A stretch of DNA of 64,000 bases from Paraburkholderia polaris (GTDB lineage Bacteria > Pseudomonadota > Gammaproteobacteria > Burkholderiales > Burkholderiaceae). The stretch spans positions 124,001 to 188,000 of the forward strand of contig NZ_JABBGJ010000006.1 of NCBI RefSeq assembly GCF_012927345.1, in the 5' to 3' direction. Of this stretch, positions 1 to 7,738 are shown in pieces. Numbering within the stretch: the first letter of the stretch is position 1; every line of letters begins with the position of its first letter. The notes under the pieces were generated by a model, which saw only the letters and a program-made list of their open reading frames with translations, ran no database searches and was not told the DNA's origin. The position numbers were made by a program, and so were the translations under genes.

Positions 1-1
1 A

Positions 2-646
2 GCGGGCGATCTGCTGTACCACATCCGTGCCGATTCGACGGACCTGATCATCGAGTTCGAGAAGATTCTCCTTGAGGCCTTCGGCGACGCCGTCACTGCG
101 GTCGACGACGTGGCCGGGTTCCGCTACTTCAACGGGCGCGACCTGCTCGAGTTTGTCGACGGCACCGCGAATCCCGACGGCCTCGACCTGCCCGCCGCGA
201 CGATCGTCGGCGAGGAGGATCCAGCCTACGCCGGCGGCAGCTACGTCGTGATCCAGAAGTACCTGCACGACCTGTCAGCCTGGCGCGCGCAAACCGTGGA
301 GAGCCAGGAGGCGATCATCGGGCGTACCAAGTTCGACAACGTCGAGTTGCCGGACGCGACGGAGGGCCAAAAGTCGCACAAGACTCTCTGCACGATCGAG
401 GACGCCGAGGGCGAGCACGACATCCTGCGCGACAACATGCCGTTCGCCGTCCCCGGCCGCGGCGAGTACGGCACCTACTTCATCGGCTATTCGCGCCACC
501 TCTGGGTGATCGAGAAGATGCTGGAACGGATGTTCATCGGCAACCCTCCGCCGCTTCACGACCGGATCCTGGACTTCTCCAAGGCCGTCGCCGGTGTGAC
601 GTTCTTCGCTCCGGCCCGCAAGTTCCTGAGCAATCTGGCTGACTGA
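2..646 (+). CDS. Dyp-type heme peroxidase, C-terminal part (5' end outside window)
   Basis: The reading frame is open from the first bases of the window, so the gene starts upstream. About 214 residues are visible of a family that is usually 300 or more. The Dyp signature EFVDGTANP (the GxxDG-type motif with the distal Asp) is present, followed by QKYLHDLSAW, which carries the likely proximal heme His. A later GTYFIGYSR segment carries the conserved Arg. Family members are heme peroxidases that use hydrogen peroxide; some are cytosolic or encapsulated and some are exported. The missing N-terminus prevents a choice. The histidine phosphatase gene follows after about 140 bases on the same strand. 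No convincing terminator is visible after the stop. The family call is firm; the substrate is unknown. Confidence 0.88.
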   Translation, partial: AGDLLYHIRADSTDLIIEFEKILLEAFGDAVTAVDDVAGFRYFNGRDLLEFVDGTANPDGLDLPAATIVGEEDPAYAGGSYVVIQKYLHDLSAWRAQTVESQEAIIGRTKFDNVELPDATEGQKSHKTLCTIEDAEGEHDILRDNMPFAVPGRGEYGTYFIGYSRHLWVIEKMLERMFIGNPPPLHDRILDFSKAVAGVTFFAPARKFLSNLAD

Positions 647-788
647 TGAGGGACCCGCTCGATTCAACCTCACGCAATAGGCTTTGAAAAAGCCGGGGCA
701 TACTGGCACTTCCTGTTCGAACGCAACTTGTGCCTGATACTGTTGGTTGTACTGAGAGAGCGATCTTCAACACCACCACGGAGGCAAC

Positions 789-1343
789 ATGGCACCTGAT
801 CGAATCATGTTTATCCGGCACGCGGAGAAGCCAACCGCCAACGAGGGCATCGGCATCGAAGCGGACGGTAAGGCCGACGACGAAAGCCTCGCGGTTCGCG
901 GCTGGCAGCGTGCCGGCGCGTTGGCGCGATTCTTCTGTCCGATCCACGAGCCGCATTCTGCGCGACTGACGCCGGCCAGCGTGTTCGCGCCGGGCAACGG
1001 TCCTGCCAGCAAGAGCAAGCGAGCGATGCAGACCGTTGCGCCTCTCGTTGCGCTGCTGCGACAAACATCGCAGGTGAACTACGTCACGACGTACCTGAAA
1101 GACGACGGGCCGGCGCTAATGGGGGACGTGCTGACCCAATCCGGCGTCGTGCTGATTGCATGGGAGCACAAAGTGCTGCCGTCGCTATTCGGACACGTGC
1201 CTCGCGCTCCCGCGGTTCCTGCAATGTGGCCGGAAGACCGGTTCGACATGGTTTGGATACTCGATCGCGCACCGGGCGGATGGTCGTTCTCACAACTCCC
1301 GCAATTGCTACTCGCCGGCGATAGCGCCGAGCCAATCAGGTAG
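789..1343 (+). CDS. Histidine phosphatase (phosphoglycerate mutase-like) superfamily protein
   Basis: This is a 184-residue protein. It opens with MFIRHAEKP, the RHxx motif whose His is phosphorylated in the histidine phosphatase superfamily. A second conserved His appears late, in AWEHKVLPSL, in the position of the acid/base His pair. The start at this ATG is supported by GGAGG five bases upstream. There is no signal peptide or membrane segment, so a cytosolic protein is likely. The RHAEKP subgroup is common in Burkholderia but its substrate is generally not known; I do not assign one. The gene ends 25 bases before a fragment of lon, so its 3' neighbourhood has been rearranged. The protein itself looks intact. 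Confidence 0.75.
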   Translation: MAPDRIMFIRHAEKPTANEGIGIEADGKADDESLAVRGWQRAGALARFFCPIHEPHSARLTPASVFAPGNGPASKSKRAMQTVAPLVALLRQTSQVNYVTTYLKDDGPALMGDVLTQSGVVLIAWEHKVLPSLFGHVPRAPAVPAMWPEDRFDMVWILDRAPGGWSFSQLPQLLLAGDSAEPIR

Positions 1344-1367
1344 ACCTTCCGGTAGCGGCGAGATCAG

Positions 1368-1626
1368 TCTGCGGCGCTACGCGGAGGTGTGCGCAGCCTG
1401 GAGCGGCAGATCGGTTCAGTATTTCGGTATGTCGCGTTGCGCGTTGCTGAGGACCCGGCCACGCACGAACGAATCGAGCCCGATCGCTTGTCATCGATAT
1501 TGGGTCATCGCCGCTTCGAGAGCGAGGTGGCAATGCGTACCAGTTTGCCGGGCGTGGTGACCGGACTTGCATGGACACCCGTTGGCGGCGAACTGCTCTT
1601 CATCGAGGCCAGTAGCACGCCGGGTG
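1368..1626 (+). pseudogene. lon fragment (end of ATPase region to start of protease domain)
   Basis: Translation in the frame of position 1389 gives GVRSLERQIG, RFESEVAMRTSLPGVVTGLAW and TPVGGELLFIEA. These are the linker from the AAA+ lid into the proteolytic domain of Lon. Just upstream, LRRYAE is readable in another frame and joins GGVRSLER with a one-base shift, so a frameshift is present as well. Similarity stops near 1625 with STPG, before the catalytic Ser and Lys of the protease domain. From there the frame runs into the reverse complement of the lon N-terminal coding sequence. The piece cannot make a working protein. It corresponds to roughly 85 codons from the middle of a gene of about 800 codons. 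Confidence 0.75.
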
Positions 1627-2382
1627 CTCGCGCAGCATCATCTCGCGTTGGCGCTGATCGAGCCGGCCGCGCGTCTGATCGCCGATTTCGCGCGACAGGC
1701 GAAGGACTTCGATTCGTCCGGCGACGGCATCCAGCACCTTGTCGAGCCGCTTGCAGAGATCGAGCGTTTCCAGGATGTCCTGCTTGCTCGCCGGTGGGAT
1801 GTCGAGCAGACCGGCCACGCTATCGGCCAGCAGCGCGGGCGACTCGATCGCATCCAATGCCCTTATCAGTTCGCCCCCCGCATTGGGCAGCAGCCCGATC
1901 ATTTCGCCCGCACGTTGCTTCAGGACCAGCACGCGCGCGTCGATGGCAGCGTCACTGTGCGCGGTGTCGGGCAGCAGTTCCACCTGAGCGGCGCGGAACC
2001 CGAGGCCGGCCACTGGCGCGATCAGGCGAAAGCGCTCCACACCCTGGCATATCAGGTGATGCGCGCCGTCGTCCGGACTAGTGACATAGCGCAGCACATT
2101 TGCCACGGTGCCAATCGTGTTGAGGCCATCGAAGGGCGGATCCTGCAGCTGCGGGTCGCGTTGCAGCACGATGCCCAAGGGCTGCTGGCGCTTGACGGCC
2201 GCCTGCACATCCTCCTTGGTCTGCCCATGCCCCGCCGTCAGCGGTAACACCATGCCCGGAAACAGGACGGTATTGCGGACCGGAAGCAGGATCAGGCTGT
2301 CTTTGGGGAGTGCCGGCAAGGGGGTGGCCTCCCGGCTCGCCGAGGTGGCCTCAGGGGCCTCGCTATCGCTGTCCGTGCTCAT
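1600..2382 (-). pseudogene. Truncated Lon protease: N-terminal substrate-binding domain only
   Basis: The 260-residue frame has the LON N-terminal domain (about residues 28-220: LPVRNTVLFPGMVLPL, GIVLQRDP, YGVERF-like ICQGVERFRLI) and the start of the following coiled coil, ending QREMMLREH. Lon-specific sequence then stops, and eight unrelated residues precede the stop. The AAA+ ATPase and Ser/Lys protease domains are absent. The break, near base 1625, coincides with the end of another lon fragment on the opposite strand, so the gene was split by an inversion with loss of the middle. The remaining N-domain could still be translated but would have no ATPase or protease activity. An Hsp20 gene lies directly upstream on the same strand with a gap of 33 bases, the usual order for this stress gene pair. 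Confidence 0.8.
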
Positions 2383-2415
2383 CTTCGCTCCTCGATTCGC
2401 CGGCGCTCGCCGGGC

Positions 2416-2820
2416 TCATTCCAGTCTCTCGAAGTCCAGCAACAGGCAACCGTCTTCGGAGTCGCGCCGTGCCAGGCGGTAGCGCCCGGCCGGAAGCCGG
2501 ATGTGCCGCTCGGAGCGTCCATAGGGAATTTCCAGGCAATGGACTGCGCCTCCGGCGAAGGCCCGGGGCAATGTCCTCTCGGCGGTAACGATCAGCGTCG
2601 CGCCTTCGAGGTTCAGGTTGACGCGATCGGGAGGCACGCCGGGCAGCGCCACCACGATCGCCAGCAAGCCGTCATGCTCGAACACTTCGATGGGTGGCTC
2701 CCATACTGGCGCCCGCGTGTGCTGACCAGCTAATCGGAAGAACTGGCGATGCAGCCGTTCGGCGCGCTCGAGCGCATCGATGGCGGCTTCCCACATCATG
2801 GTATGGCGAGTGGATGTCAC
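2416..2820 (-). CDS. Small heat-shock protein, Hsp20/alpha-crystallin family
   Basis: I place the start at GTG 2820 because AGGGAG lies seven bases upstream; the longer frame to 2865 has no such site. The product is then about 134 residues. The alpha-crystallin core is seen as PIEVFEHDGLLAIVVALPGV, followed by VNLNLEGATLIVTAER and the closing IRLPAGRYRLARRDSEDGCLLLDF. The family binds unfolding proteins without ATP. The typical C-terminal I-x-I/V anchor is not obvious, which may limit oligomer formation. The next gene downstream is the broken lon, so the pair was once a chaperone/protease stress operon. The call is based on domain pattern; specific partners are unknown. Confidence 0.75.
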   Translation of the reverse strand: MTSTRHTMMWEAAIDALERAERLHRQFFRLAGQHTRAPVWEPPIEVFEHDGLLAIVVALPGVPPDRVNLNLEGATLIVTAERTLPRAFAGGAVHCLEIPYGRSERHIRLPAGRYRLARRDSEDGCLLLDFERLE

Positions 2821-2867
2821 GTCTGGCTCCCTGCCTGTTCTGTCAGCCCGACACTGGCTGTCCATTC

Positions 2868-2896
2868 ATCAAAGGCCAACGTCGGATGCATGTCAA
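2868..2896 (-). promoter_or_regulatory. Possible sigma-70 promoter for hsp20
   Basis: On the minus strand TTGACA (2896-2891) is followed after 17 bases by TTTGAT (2873-2868). This would place transcription start about 40 bases before the GTG at 2820. The -35 box is a perfect match and the -10 box is weak. No clear heat-shock sigma-32 promoter was found. Confidence 0.35.
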
Positions 2897-3314
2897 GTAA
2901 GTGAGGACGCATGGACCGCTCCTACCAATCTACAAACGGGCAATCGCGCTGAACATTCACCCGTGTCGTATGCGTGTCACTCGGCTGATCGCGTTCGATA
3001 GAGGCCGAAATGTCGATATGCTTATCAATATGTCCGATACTTACCATCGCCTTATACACTATTGATGTGAGCCGCTAGTCACGCCGAGAATGTAAGACAG
3101 CCAGCTTCCCGTTGTACGTCCACATTCGTTTCATTCCGATGTCGGCCCTTTCTCTGTCTCTCGCCGACACGGTCGTTGCAGCTCATCGCGGCACGATCTA
3201 CCGCAAGCCGCTTGGTGCATAAAACAGGGAGTAGGTCTCGATCGCTGACCTCAGCGTGATCGAGTATAGGAGGGGGAGCTGATGTCAGCCCCCAGGTGAG
3301 GTTTGCGGTTTGCG
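2897..3314. other. Intergenic stretch without a recognisable gene
   Basis: About 420 bases between the hsp20 promoter region and the DUF1488 stop codon. Base composition is lower in GC than the surroundings (for example around 3000-3060). I see no coding frame with a family match, no RNA gene and no clear repeat. Confidence 0.4.
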
Positions 3315-3578
3315 TTACGGGAAGAAGAGTTCGGCGGTAAGTGGTAGCGGATCGCCCTTCAAACCATTTCGAATTGCAAGTGCGGCCTTCTCGCTGATCA
3401 ATTCGCGGTGCCGTTCGAACTCCTGCAACAAGTCGTTTTTGTGGCCACCCGGCTGCGACAATTCCTTAAGCACTTCCCTGCTCACAATGCAGAAGTGGTG
3501 GACGCTGTCGACTCTGATGCCGAACTTAACGGCCTCACCGTCATTTGCGACACTAATGCCTTCGATGTTGTCAGCCAT
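3315..3578 (-). CDS. Small DUF1488-type protein
   Basis: This is an 87-residue protein starting at an ATG with GGAGGC four bases upstream, a good ribosome-binding site. The middle reads VKFGIRVDSVHHFCIVSREVL and the C-terminal half is helical with HRELISEKAALAIRNG. This pattern resembles the short DUF1488 proteins that are frequent in Burkholderiales. No function is known for that family and I infer none. The gene stands alone, with 188 bases to the end of the aldehyde dehydrogenase gene. It is probably part of the flanking chromosome rather than the catabolic cluster. Confidence 0.6.
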   Translation of the reverse strand: MADNIEGISVANDGEAVKFGIRVDSVHHFCIVSREVLKELSQPGGHKNDLLQEFERHRELISEKAALAIRNGLKGDPLPLTAELFFP

Positions 3579-3766
3579 CGTTGCCTCCGTTGGTAGCTTT
3601 CAAAGAAGCCTAGCATGAAATATCTAGCCGACGCTGACTTTGCGGATGAACGCGATGGCGTCGACGTCAATACTAATCGTCGCAATCTTATTCAACCGAT
3701 TAACTACCAGACGGAAGATTTGCGGCTACCCGCTCACGCGTTTTGTTCTGCCGCACCCCGAACAGA

Positions 3767-5278
3767 TCAAACCCCAATTCGAAACAGCACCGACTTCTCC
3801 TGCGTGTATTCATCCAGCCAGTTTTCACCGAATTCTCGCCCAAGCCCGGACCGCTTATATCCGCCAAATGGGGCATCCATCAATGAATACAGGCCGCCAT
3901 TGATCACCACGCCGCCGGTGCGCAAACGCAGCGCCATGTCATAAGCCTTCGCCGGGTCACGCGAATGAATCCCGCCATACAAACCATATCGGCTGTCATT
4001 GGCAATCTGCACCGCTTCTTCGTCGCTATCGAAACCGATCACGCTGGCCACAGGGCCGAAGATCTCCTCCTGCGCGATCGACATATCGTTCGTCACGCCG
4101 TCGAAAATCGTCACGTCGTAGAAGAAACCTCTGTCCAGATGAGCTGGCCGCCGCCCGCCGGCCACGAGCCGTGCGCCCTCGTCCTGCCCCTGCTGCACGA
4201 AGCGCTCGACACGGCTGCGGGCCGCTTCGCGGATCAGCGGTCCGACCACCGTGCCGGGCGCCGCCGGGTCGCCGACGCTCAACTGCGCCGCAATCGCACG
4301 CATGGTTTCGACATACGCGGGACGGATCGCGTTGTGCACGATATGACGTGTCGCCAACGCGCAGCCTTGGCCGCAATGGGTCGACACCTGGAACACGCCT
4401 TCCATCGCGGCTTTCTGCACGTCGGCATCTTCACGCACGATCAACGCCGACTTGCCGCCGAGTTCGAGCAGCGTCTTCTTGATGGTCGGTGCGCCTTGCG
4501 CCAGAATCGCCGCCCCCACCTGCTCCGAGCCGGTGAACGTCACCATGTCGACACGTGCATCCGCGGTCATCATCTGTGCGACGTCCGCATTGCCGGTGAC
4601 GATATTCAGCACGCCGTTCGGCAACCCGGCTTCCTGCGCCGCCTCGCCGAACAGCAGCGCCGAAAACGGCGTATGCGGCGACGGTTTGAGCACGACCGTA
4701 TTGCCTGCCAGCAAAGCCGGAAACAGCTTGGCCAGGTTGGTGAGAAACGGCGCGTTGAACGGCGTGATCGCCGCCACCACGCCGATCGCTTCCCGCACCA
4801 CGACACCGCTGCCGATCAATTGCGCGCCGGCGGGATCGAACGGATTGAGCGCGGTCGTAATCGGCAGATGACGCGCGGCCTGGTTGAGGGAGCGCTCGAT
4901 CGCGGTTTCGACGATCTTCATCGGCGACGCGAACATCATGGTTTCGGCAAGTGCTTGCGTTGCCCCGGCTTCGACGATCTGCAACGCCTTGATGCGGTCG
5001 GCACGCGCGAGCAACGCGGCATGCACGCGCCGCATAAAGCCGGCGCGCTCCGCCGCCGACATGCGCGGCCACGGCCCGCGATCGAATGCTTCACGCGCAG
5101 CGGCGAGCGCGGCTTCGGCTTCGTGCAACCCGCCAACCGGCGCTTCGCCGATCACTTCCTCGGTGGCCGGATTCAACACGGGCTGACGCTCACCACTTTG
5201 CGGCGTGACCCACGCGCCGCCAATAAAGAGCCGCGTCTGTTCGGTGAACTGCTTCGGCAGCGCCGCAAAATCGTTCAT
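3767..5278 (-). CDS. NAD(P)-dependent aldehyde dehydrogenase
   Basis: This is a 503-residue protein of normal length for the family. The NAD-binding part has ITPFNAPFLTN and VLKPSPHTP. The general base Glu sits in LLELGGKSA, and the catalytic Cys is in THCGQGCALATR. The late EEIFGPV and FGGYKRSGLGRE segments are also present. It oxidises an aldehyde to the acid in the cytosol. The start is supported by ACGGAGAC eight bases upstream. It follows the GMC oxidoreductase gene by 58 bases on the same strand, so the two are probably one operon converting an alcohol to aldehyde to acid. In a diterpenoid cluster a resin alcohol such as abietinol would be a sensible substrate, but that is inference. 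The operon is headed by the TGAACA-N13 element at 7026-7050. Confidence 0.88.
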   Translation of the reverse strand: MNDFAALPKQFTEQTRLFIGGAWVTPQSGERQPVLNPATEEVIGEAPVGGLHEAEAALAAAREAFDRGPWPRMSAAERAGFMRRVHAALLARADRIKALQIVEAGATQALAETMMFASPMKIVETAIERSLNQAARHLPITTALNPFDPAGAQLIGSGVVVREAIGVVAAITPFNAPFLTNLAKLFPALLAGNTVVLKPSPHTPFSALLFGEAAQEAGLPNGVLNIVTGNADVAQMMTADARVDMVTFTGSEQVGAAILAQGAPTIKKTLLELGGKSALIVREDADVQKAAMEGVFQVSTHCGQGCALATRHIVHNAIRPAYVETMRAIAAQLSVGDPAAPGTVVGPLIREAARSRVERFVQQGQDEGARLVAGGRRPAHLDRGFFYDVTIFDGVTNDMSIAQEEIFGPVASVIGFDSDEEAVQIANDSRYGLYGGIHSRDPAKAYDMALRLRTGGVVINGGLYSLMDAPFGGYKRSGLGREFGENWLDEYTQEKSVLFRIGV

Positions 5279-5336
5279 TCGATGTCTCCGTCCATGTCGT
5301 TGTCAGATGGCGATAGCGCTGGCAGCAAGGCCACGC

Positions 5337-6938
5337 TCATTGCTCGCCGAGTATCAGTTCAGCCGCGCGCATGCCGATCGCCATGGCGGGCGCGTTGGTA
5401 TTGCCCGCGATCAGCGTGGGCATGATCGACGTATCGACCACCCGCAGGCGTTCGACGCCACGCACCCGCAGTTTCGTATCGACAGCAGCGGCATCGCTGT
5501 TGCCCATCTGGCAGGTGCCGGACACGTGAAAGGCGGTTGAGCCGAATTTGAAGTACGCCTCGACCAGTTCCTCATCGGACGTGAACGCCGGACCCGGCGC
5601 GGTCTCCTCGGTGAAATGGCTACCCAGTGCCGGCTGGCGCAGCATGCGGCGGATCAGCCGGATCAGCTCTACGCTATGACGGCGGTCCTGTTCGGTGTCG
5701 AGATAATTGGCGTCGATGGCGAGCGGCGCGCCGTGATCCGCCGACGTGATGCTCACGCTGCCCAGGCTCTGAGGATGCGTGAGATAGGCGACCCAGGTCA
5801 TGCCGGGTTGCGAGTCGATTGCGATCTTGCCGTCTTTCACCGTCAGCGAATACAGACCGACGCCGATCTCCGCATTCGGACGCGTCAGTTCCGGGTTTGT
5901 TTTAACGAAGGCGCAGACCTCGTGCGCCGCATGCGTCATCGGGCCCGCGCCACGCAGCTGGTAGCGGAACATGTTGGCGACGAGCGGCCAGCCGCGAAAC
6001 TGCCGGTTCAGACTGCCGCCCGTGACGCGCGCGCTCAGCATTATCGGACGATGCTCGCGCAGGTTGCGGCCCACCGCGGGCACGTCGGCAACCACGTCGA
6101 TGCCGAGTTCGTGCAATCGCTTGCCGTCGCCGACACCGGAGAGTTGAAGCAATTTCGGCGAGTTCAGCGCGCCCGCGCTCACCAGCACTTCGCGCCGCGC
6201 ATTCACGGTCAGCACGGCGCCCTCAGCCGTGCGCAGCGACACGCCCGTGGCGCGCTTGCCGCTGAAGTTGATCCGCTCGACCTCGACACCCGTGCGAATG
6301 TCGAGATTCGCACGGCCGCGCACGGGATCGAGAAACGCCTTGGCCGCGCTCCAACGTCGCCCGCGCCAGATGGTTCGCGGCTGGTAGCCGATCGCCGCAT
6401 CCGCGGCGGCATTGATGTCCCCGACTCGCGGCACACCGCTCTGCCCTGCTGCTTCAATCACTGCCTCGCAAAGCGGATCGCCCGACGGGTGCATCGACAC
6501 TTTCAGCGGACCACCCGCGCCGCGCCACTGCGCCTCACCAAGCTCGTGATCCTCCATGTCCTTGAAGCAACGGCCCATGTCAGCCCAGCCCCAGCCGGTG
6601 CAACCCGCGGCTTCCCAGTCGTCGTAATCCCGTGGATGGCCACGCAGATACACCATGCCGTTGACCGAACTCGAGCCGCCGAGCGTACGCCCTTTTAACC
6701 AGTCTTCCGAGCCGCCGCCGCTGCGCTGGGTGGCGCGATAGCTCCATACGAGCGGACCGCCCGGGCTCAGGATTTTGCCGATGCCGCGCGGCATGTGAAT
6801 CAGCGCGCTGCGATCCGGCGGCCCGCTTTCGAGCAGCAGCACGGACACAGCCGAATCCGCCGACAAACGGTTGGCCAGCACACAGCCCGCCGACCCTGCT
6901 CCGACAATCACATAGTCGTAATGCTCACGAAAAGCCAT
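5337..6938 (-). CDS. GMC-family FAD-dependent alcohol oxidase/dehydrogenase
   Basis: I start at ATG 6938, which has AGGAACG in front of it, rather than the upstream GTG at 6962; the product is 533 residues. The N-terminal FAD fold has VIVGAGSAGCVLANRL with the GxGxxG motif at about 11-16. The GMC signature GRTLGGSSSVNGMVYLRG follows. The C-terminal active-site region has HVSGTCQMG, with the catalytic His, and the closing NTNAPAMAIG helix. The family includes choline, alkan-1-ol and terpene alcohol dehydrogenases. It lies in a two-gene operon with an aldehyde dehydrogenase. I infer oxidation of a primary alcohol feeding the acid pathway; the exact substrate cannot be read from sequence. Confidence 0.87.
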   Translation of the reverse strand: MAFREHYDYVIVGAGSAGCVLANRLSADSAVSVLLLESGPPDRSALIHMPRGIGKILSPGGPLVWSYRATQRSGGGSEDWLKGRTLGGSSSVNGMVYLRGHPRDYDDWEAAGCTGWGWADMGRCFKDMEDHELGEAQWRGAGGPLKVSMHPSGDPLCEAVIEAAGQSGVPRVGDINAAADAAIGYQPRTIWRGRRWSAAKAFLDPVRGRANLDIRTGVEVERINFSGKRATGVSLRTAEGAVLTVNARREVLVSAGALNSPKLLQLSGVGDGKRLHELGIDVVADVPAVGRNLREHRPIMLSARVTGGSLNRQFRGWPLVANMFRYQLRGAGPMTHAAHEVCAFVKTNPELTRPNAEIGVGLYSLTVKDGKIAIDSQPGMTWVAYLTHPQSLGSVSITSADHGAPLAIDANYLDTEQDRRHSVELIRLIRRMLRQPALGSHFTEETAPGPAFTSDEELVEAYFKFGSTAFHVSGTCQMGNSDAAAVDTKLRVRGVERLRVVDTSIMPTLIAGNTNAPAMAIGMRAAELILGEQ

Positions 6939-7025
6939 CGATCGTTCCTGTGACAAGTTCACGGTTTTGTCCGTCGCCGGCAGGGGTGCCGTTTCGAGCT
7001 CGCGCGGCCAACTGCCGAAATATTA

Positions 7026-7050
7026 TGAACACATATAGTCAATGTGTCTC
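7026..7050. promoter_or_regulatory. Candidate operator, TGAACA-N13-TGTCTC
   Basis: Left hexamer TGAACA (7026-7031), 13-base spacer, right hexamer TGTCTC (7045-7050), about 90 bases before the GMC start. It belongs to a set of ten elements in this window with identical spacing. Confidence 0.5.
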
Positions 7051-7738
7051 GTATTTGGCAATGCCTCCAGGGTATCTCTGGAGATGGCGCTTTCGGAGCC
7101 CCCGCGAGGCCGGGTAACTCCTGATAGCGGATAAGTTGAACAGGTTCGATTCTGGTGATCAATTTAAGAAAATGGCGGCGGATGGTCCGACTGGCCAGCA
7201 TTACCTCCCGACTGTCGAGCATGCAAGCCCCACGCCTTATCTCACGTCCTGCTGTCCATTCCTTGCGTCGACCCGTTGATGCCCTGCGCCGAGTTGCACT
7301 CTACGCGCTCTCTCCGCACCTGCGTCAGATGCGCGCCATCGCCCGAAATCCATTGTCACAGAAGGATTCGATCGAAAATCCGCGGTCCTTGACCTTACCT
7401 GGCGGCGCACCTTTCACCTGCGGAAACGGGTTGACTCTCCGTCTCCTGGCGCGGCGTCACGCAGCATCCTTACCCCCATCACCGAAATGGATATGAACAA
7501 CTTCGCTGAATTTGTCTCGAATAAGGGAAAACGAGAGAATCGAAGTCGAAATTCTATCTATAGAATTCAATTCCGAATCCAGGCGAATCTAACGAGTCCC
7601 GACGAGCAGACTGCACAAAGTTGAACACTGTGTGCAATTCCCTGGGCGGCAGCGTGAAATTCACGAGGCCAGCAGTACCGAGCCGTCACCACCGTCGAAC
7701 AAAAGCCCAGCCCCGCCAGGGAGCCAAGGAGACAGGAG
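7051..7738. other. Long divergent intergenic region
   Basis: About 690 bases between the GMC gene (minus) and the DUF1302 gene (plus). It holds no frame with a recognisable protein. It contains the palindromic AATTCT/TAGAATT element at 7550-7573 and would also carry the promoter of the 11-kb DUF1302 operon, which I cannot place with confidence. Confidence 0.45.
7550..7573. promoter_or_regulatory. Candidate operator, AATTCT-N5-TAGAATT type
   Basis: AATTCT (7550-7555), five bases, TAGAATT (7561-7567), then CAATTCC. It is a near-palindrome with three half-sites. The arrangement AATTCT-N5-TAGAATT and the 13-mer TAGAATTCAATTC both recur at 56586-56611, in the divergent promoter of the TetR gene and the CoA ligase. 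It sits about 170 bases upstream of the DUF1302 start. Confidence 0.45.

Noticed and set aside
3965..5425. Long open frame on the plus strand opposite the aldehyde dehydrogenase
   Set aside because: It is the antisense shadow of a clear gene, rich in His/Arg as expected from GC-rich codon mirroring, with no domain.
6959..7222. 87-codon frame upstream of the GMC gene
   Set aside because: It covers the candidate operator, has no family resemblance and no convincing ribosome-binding site.
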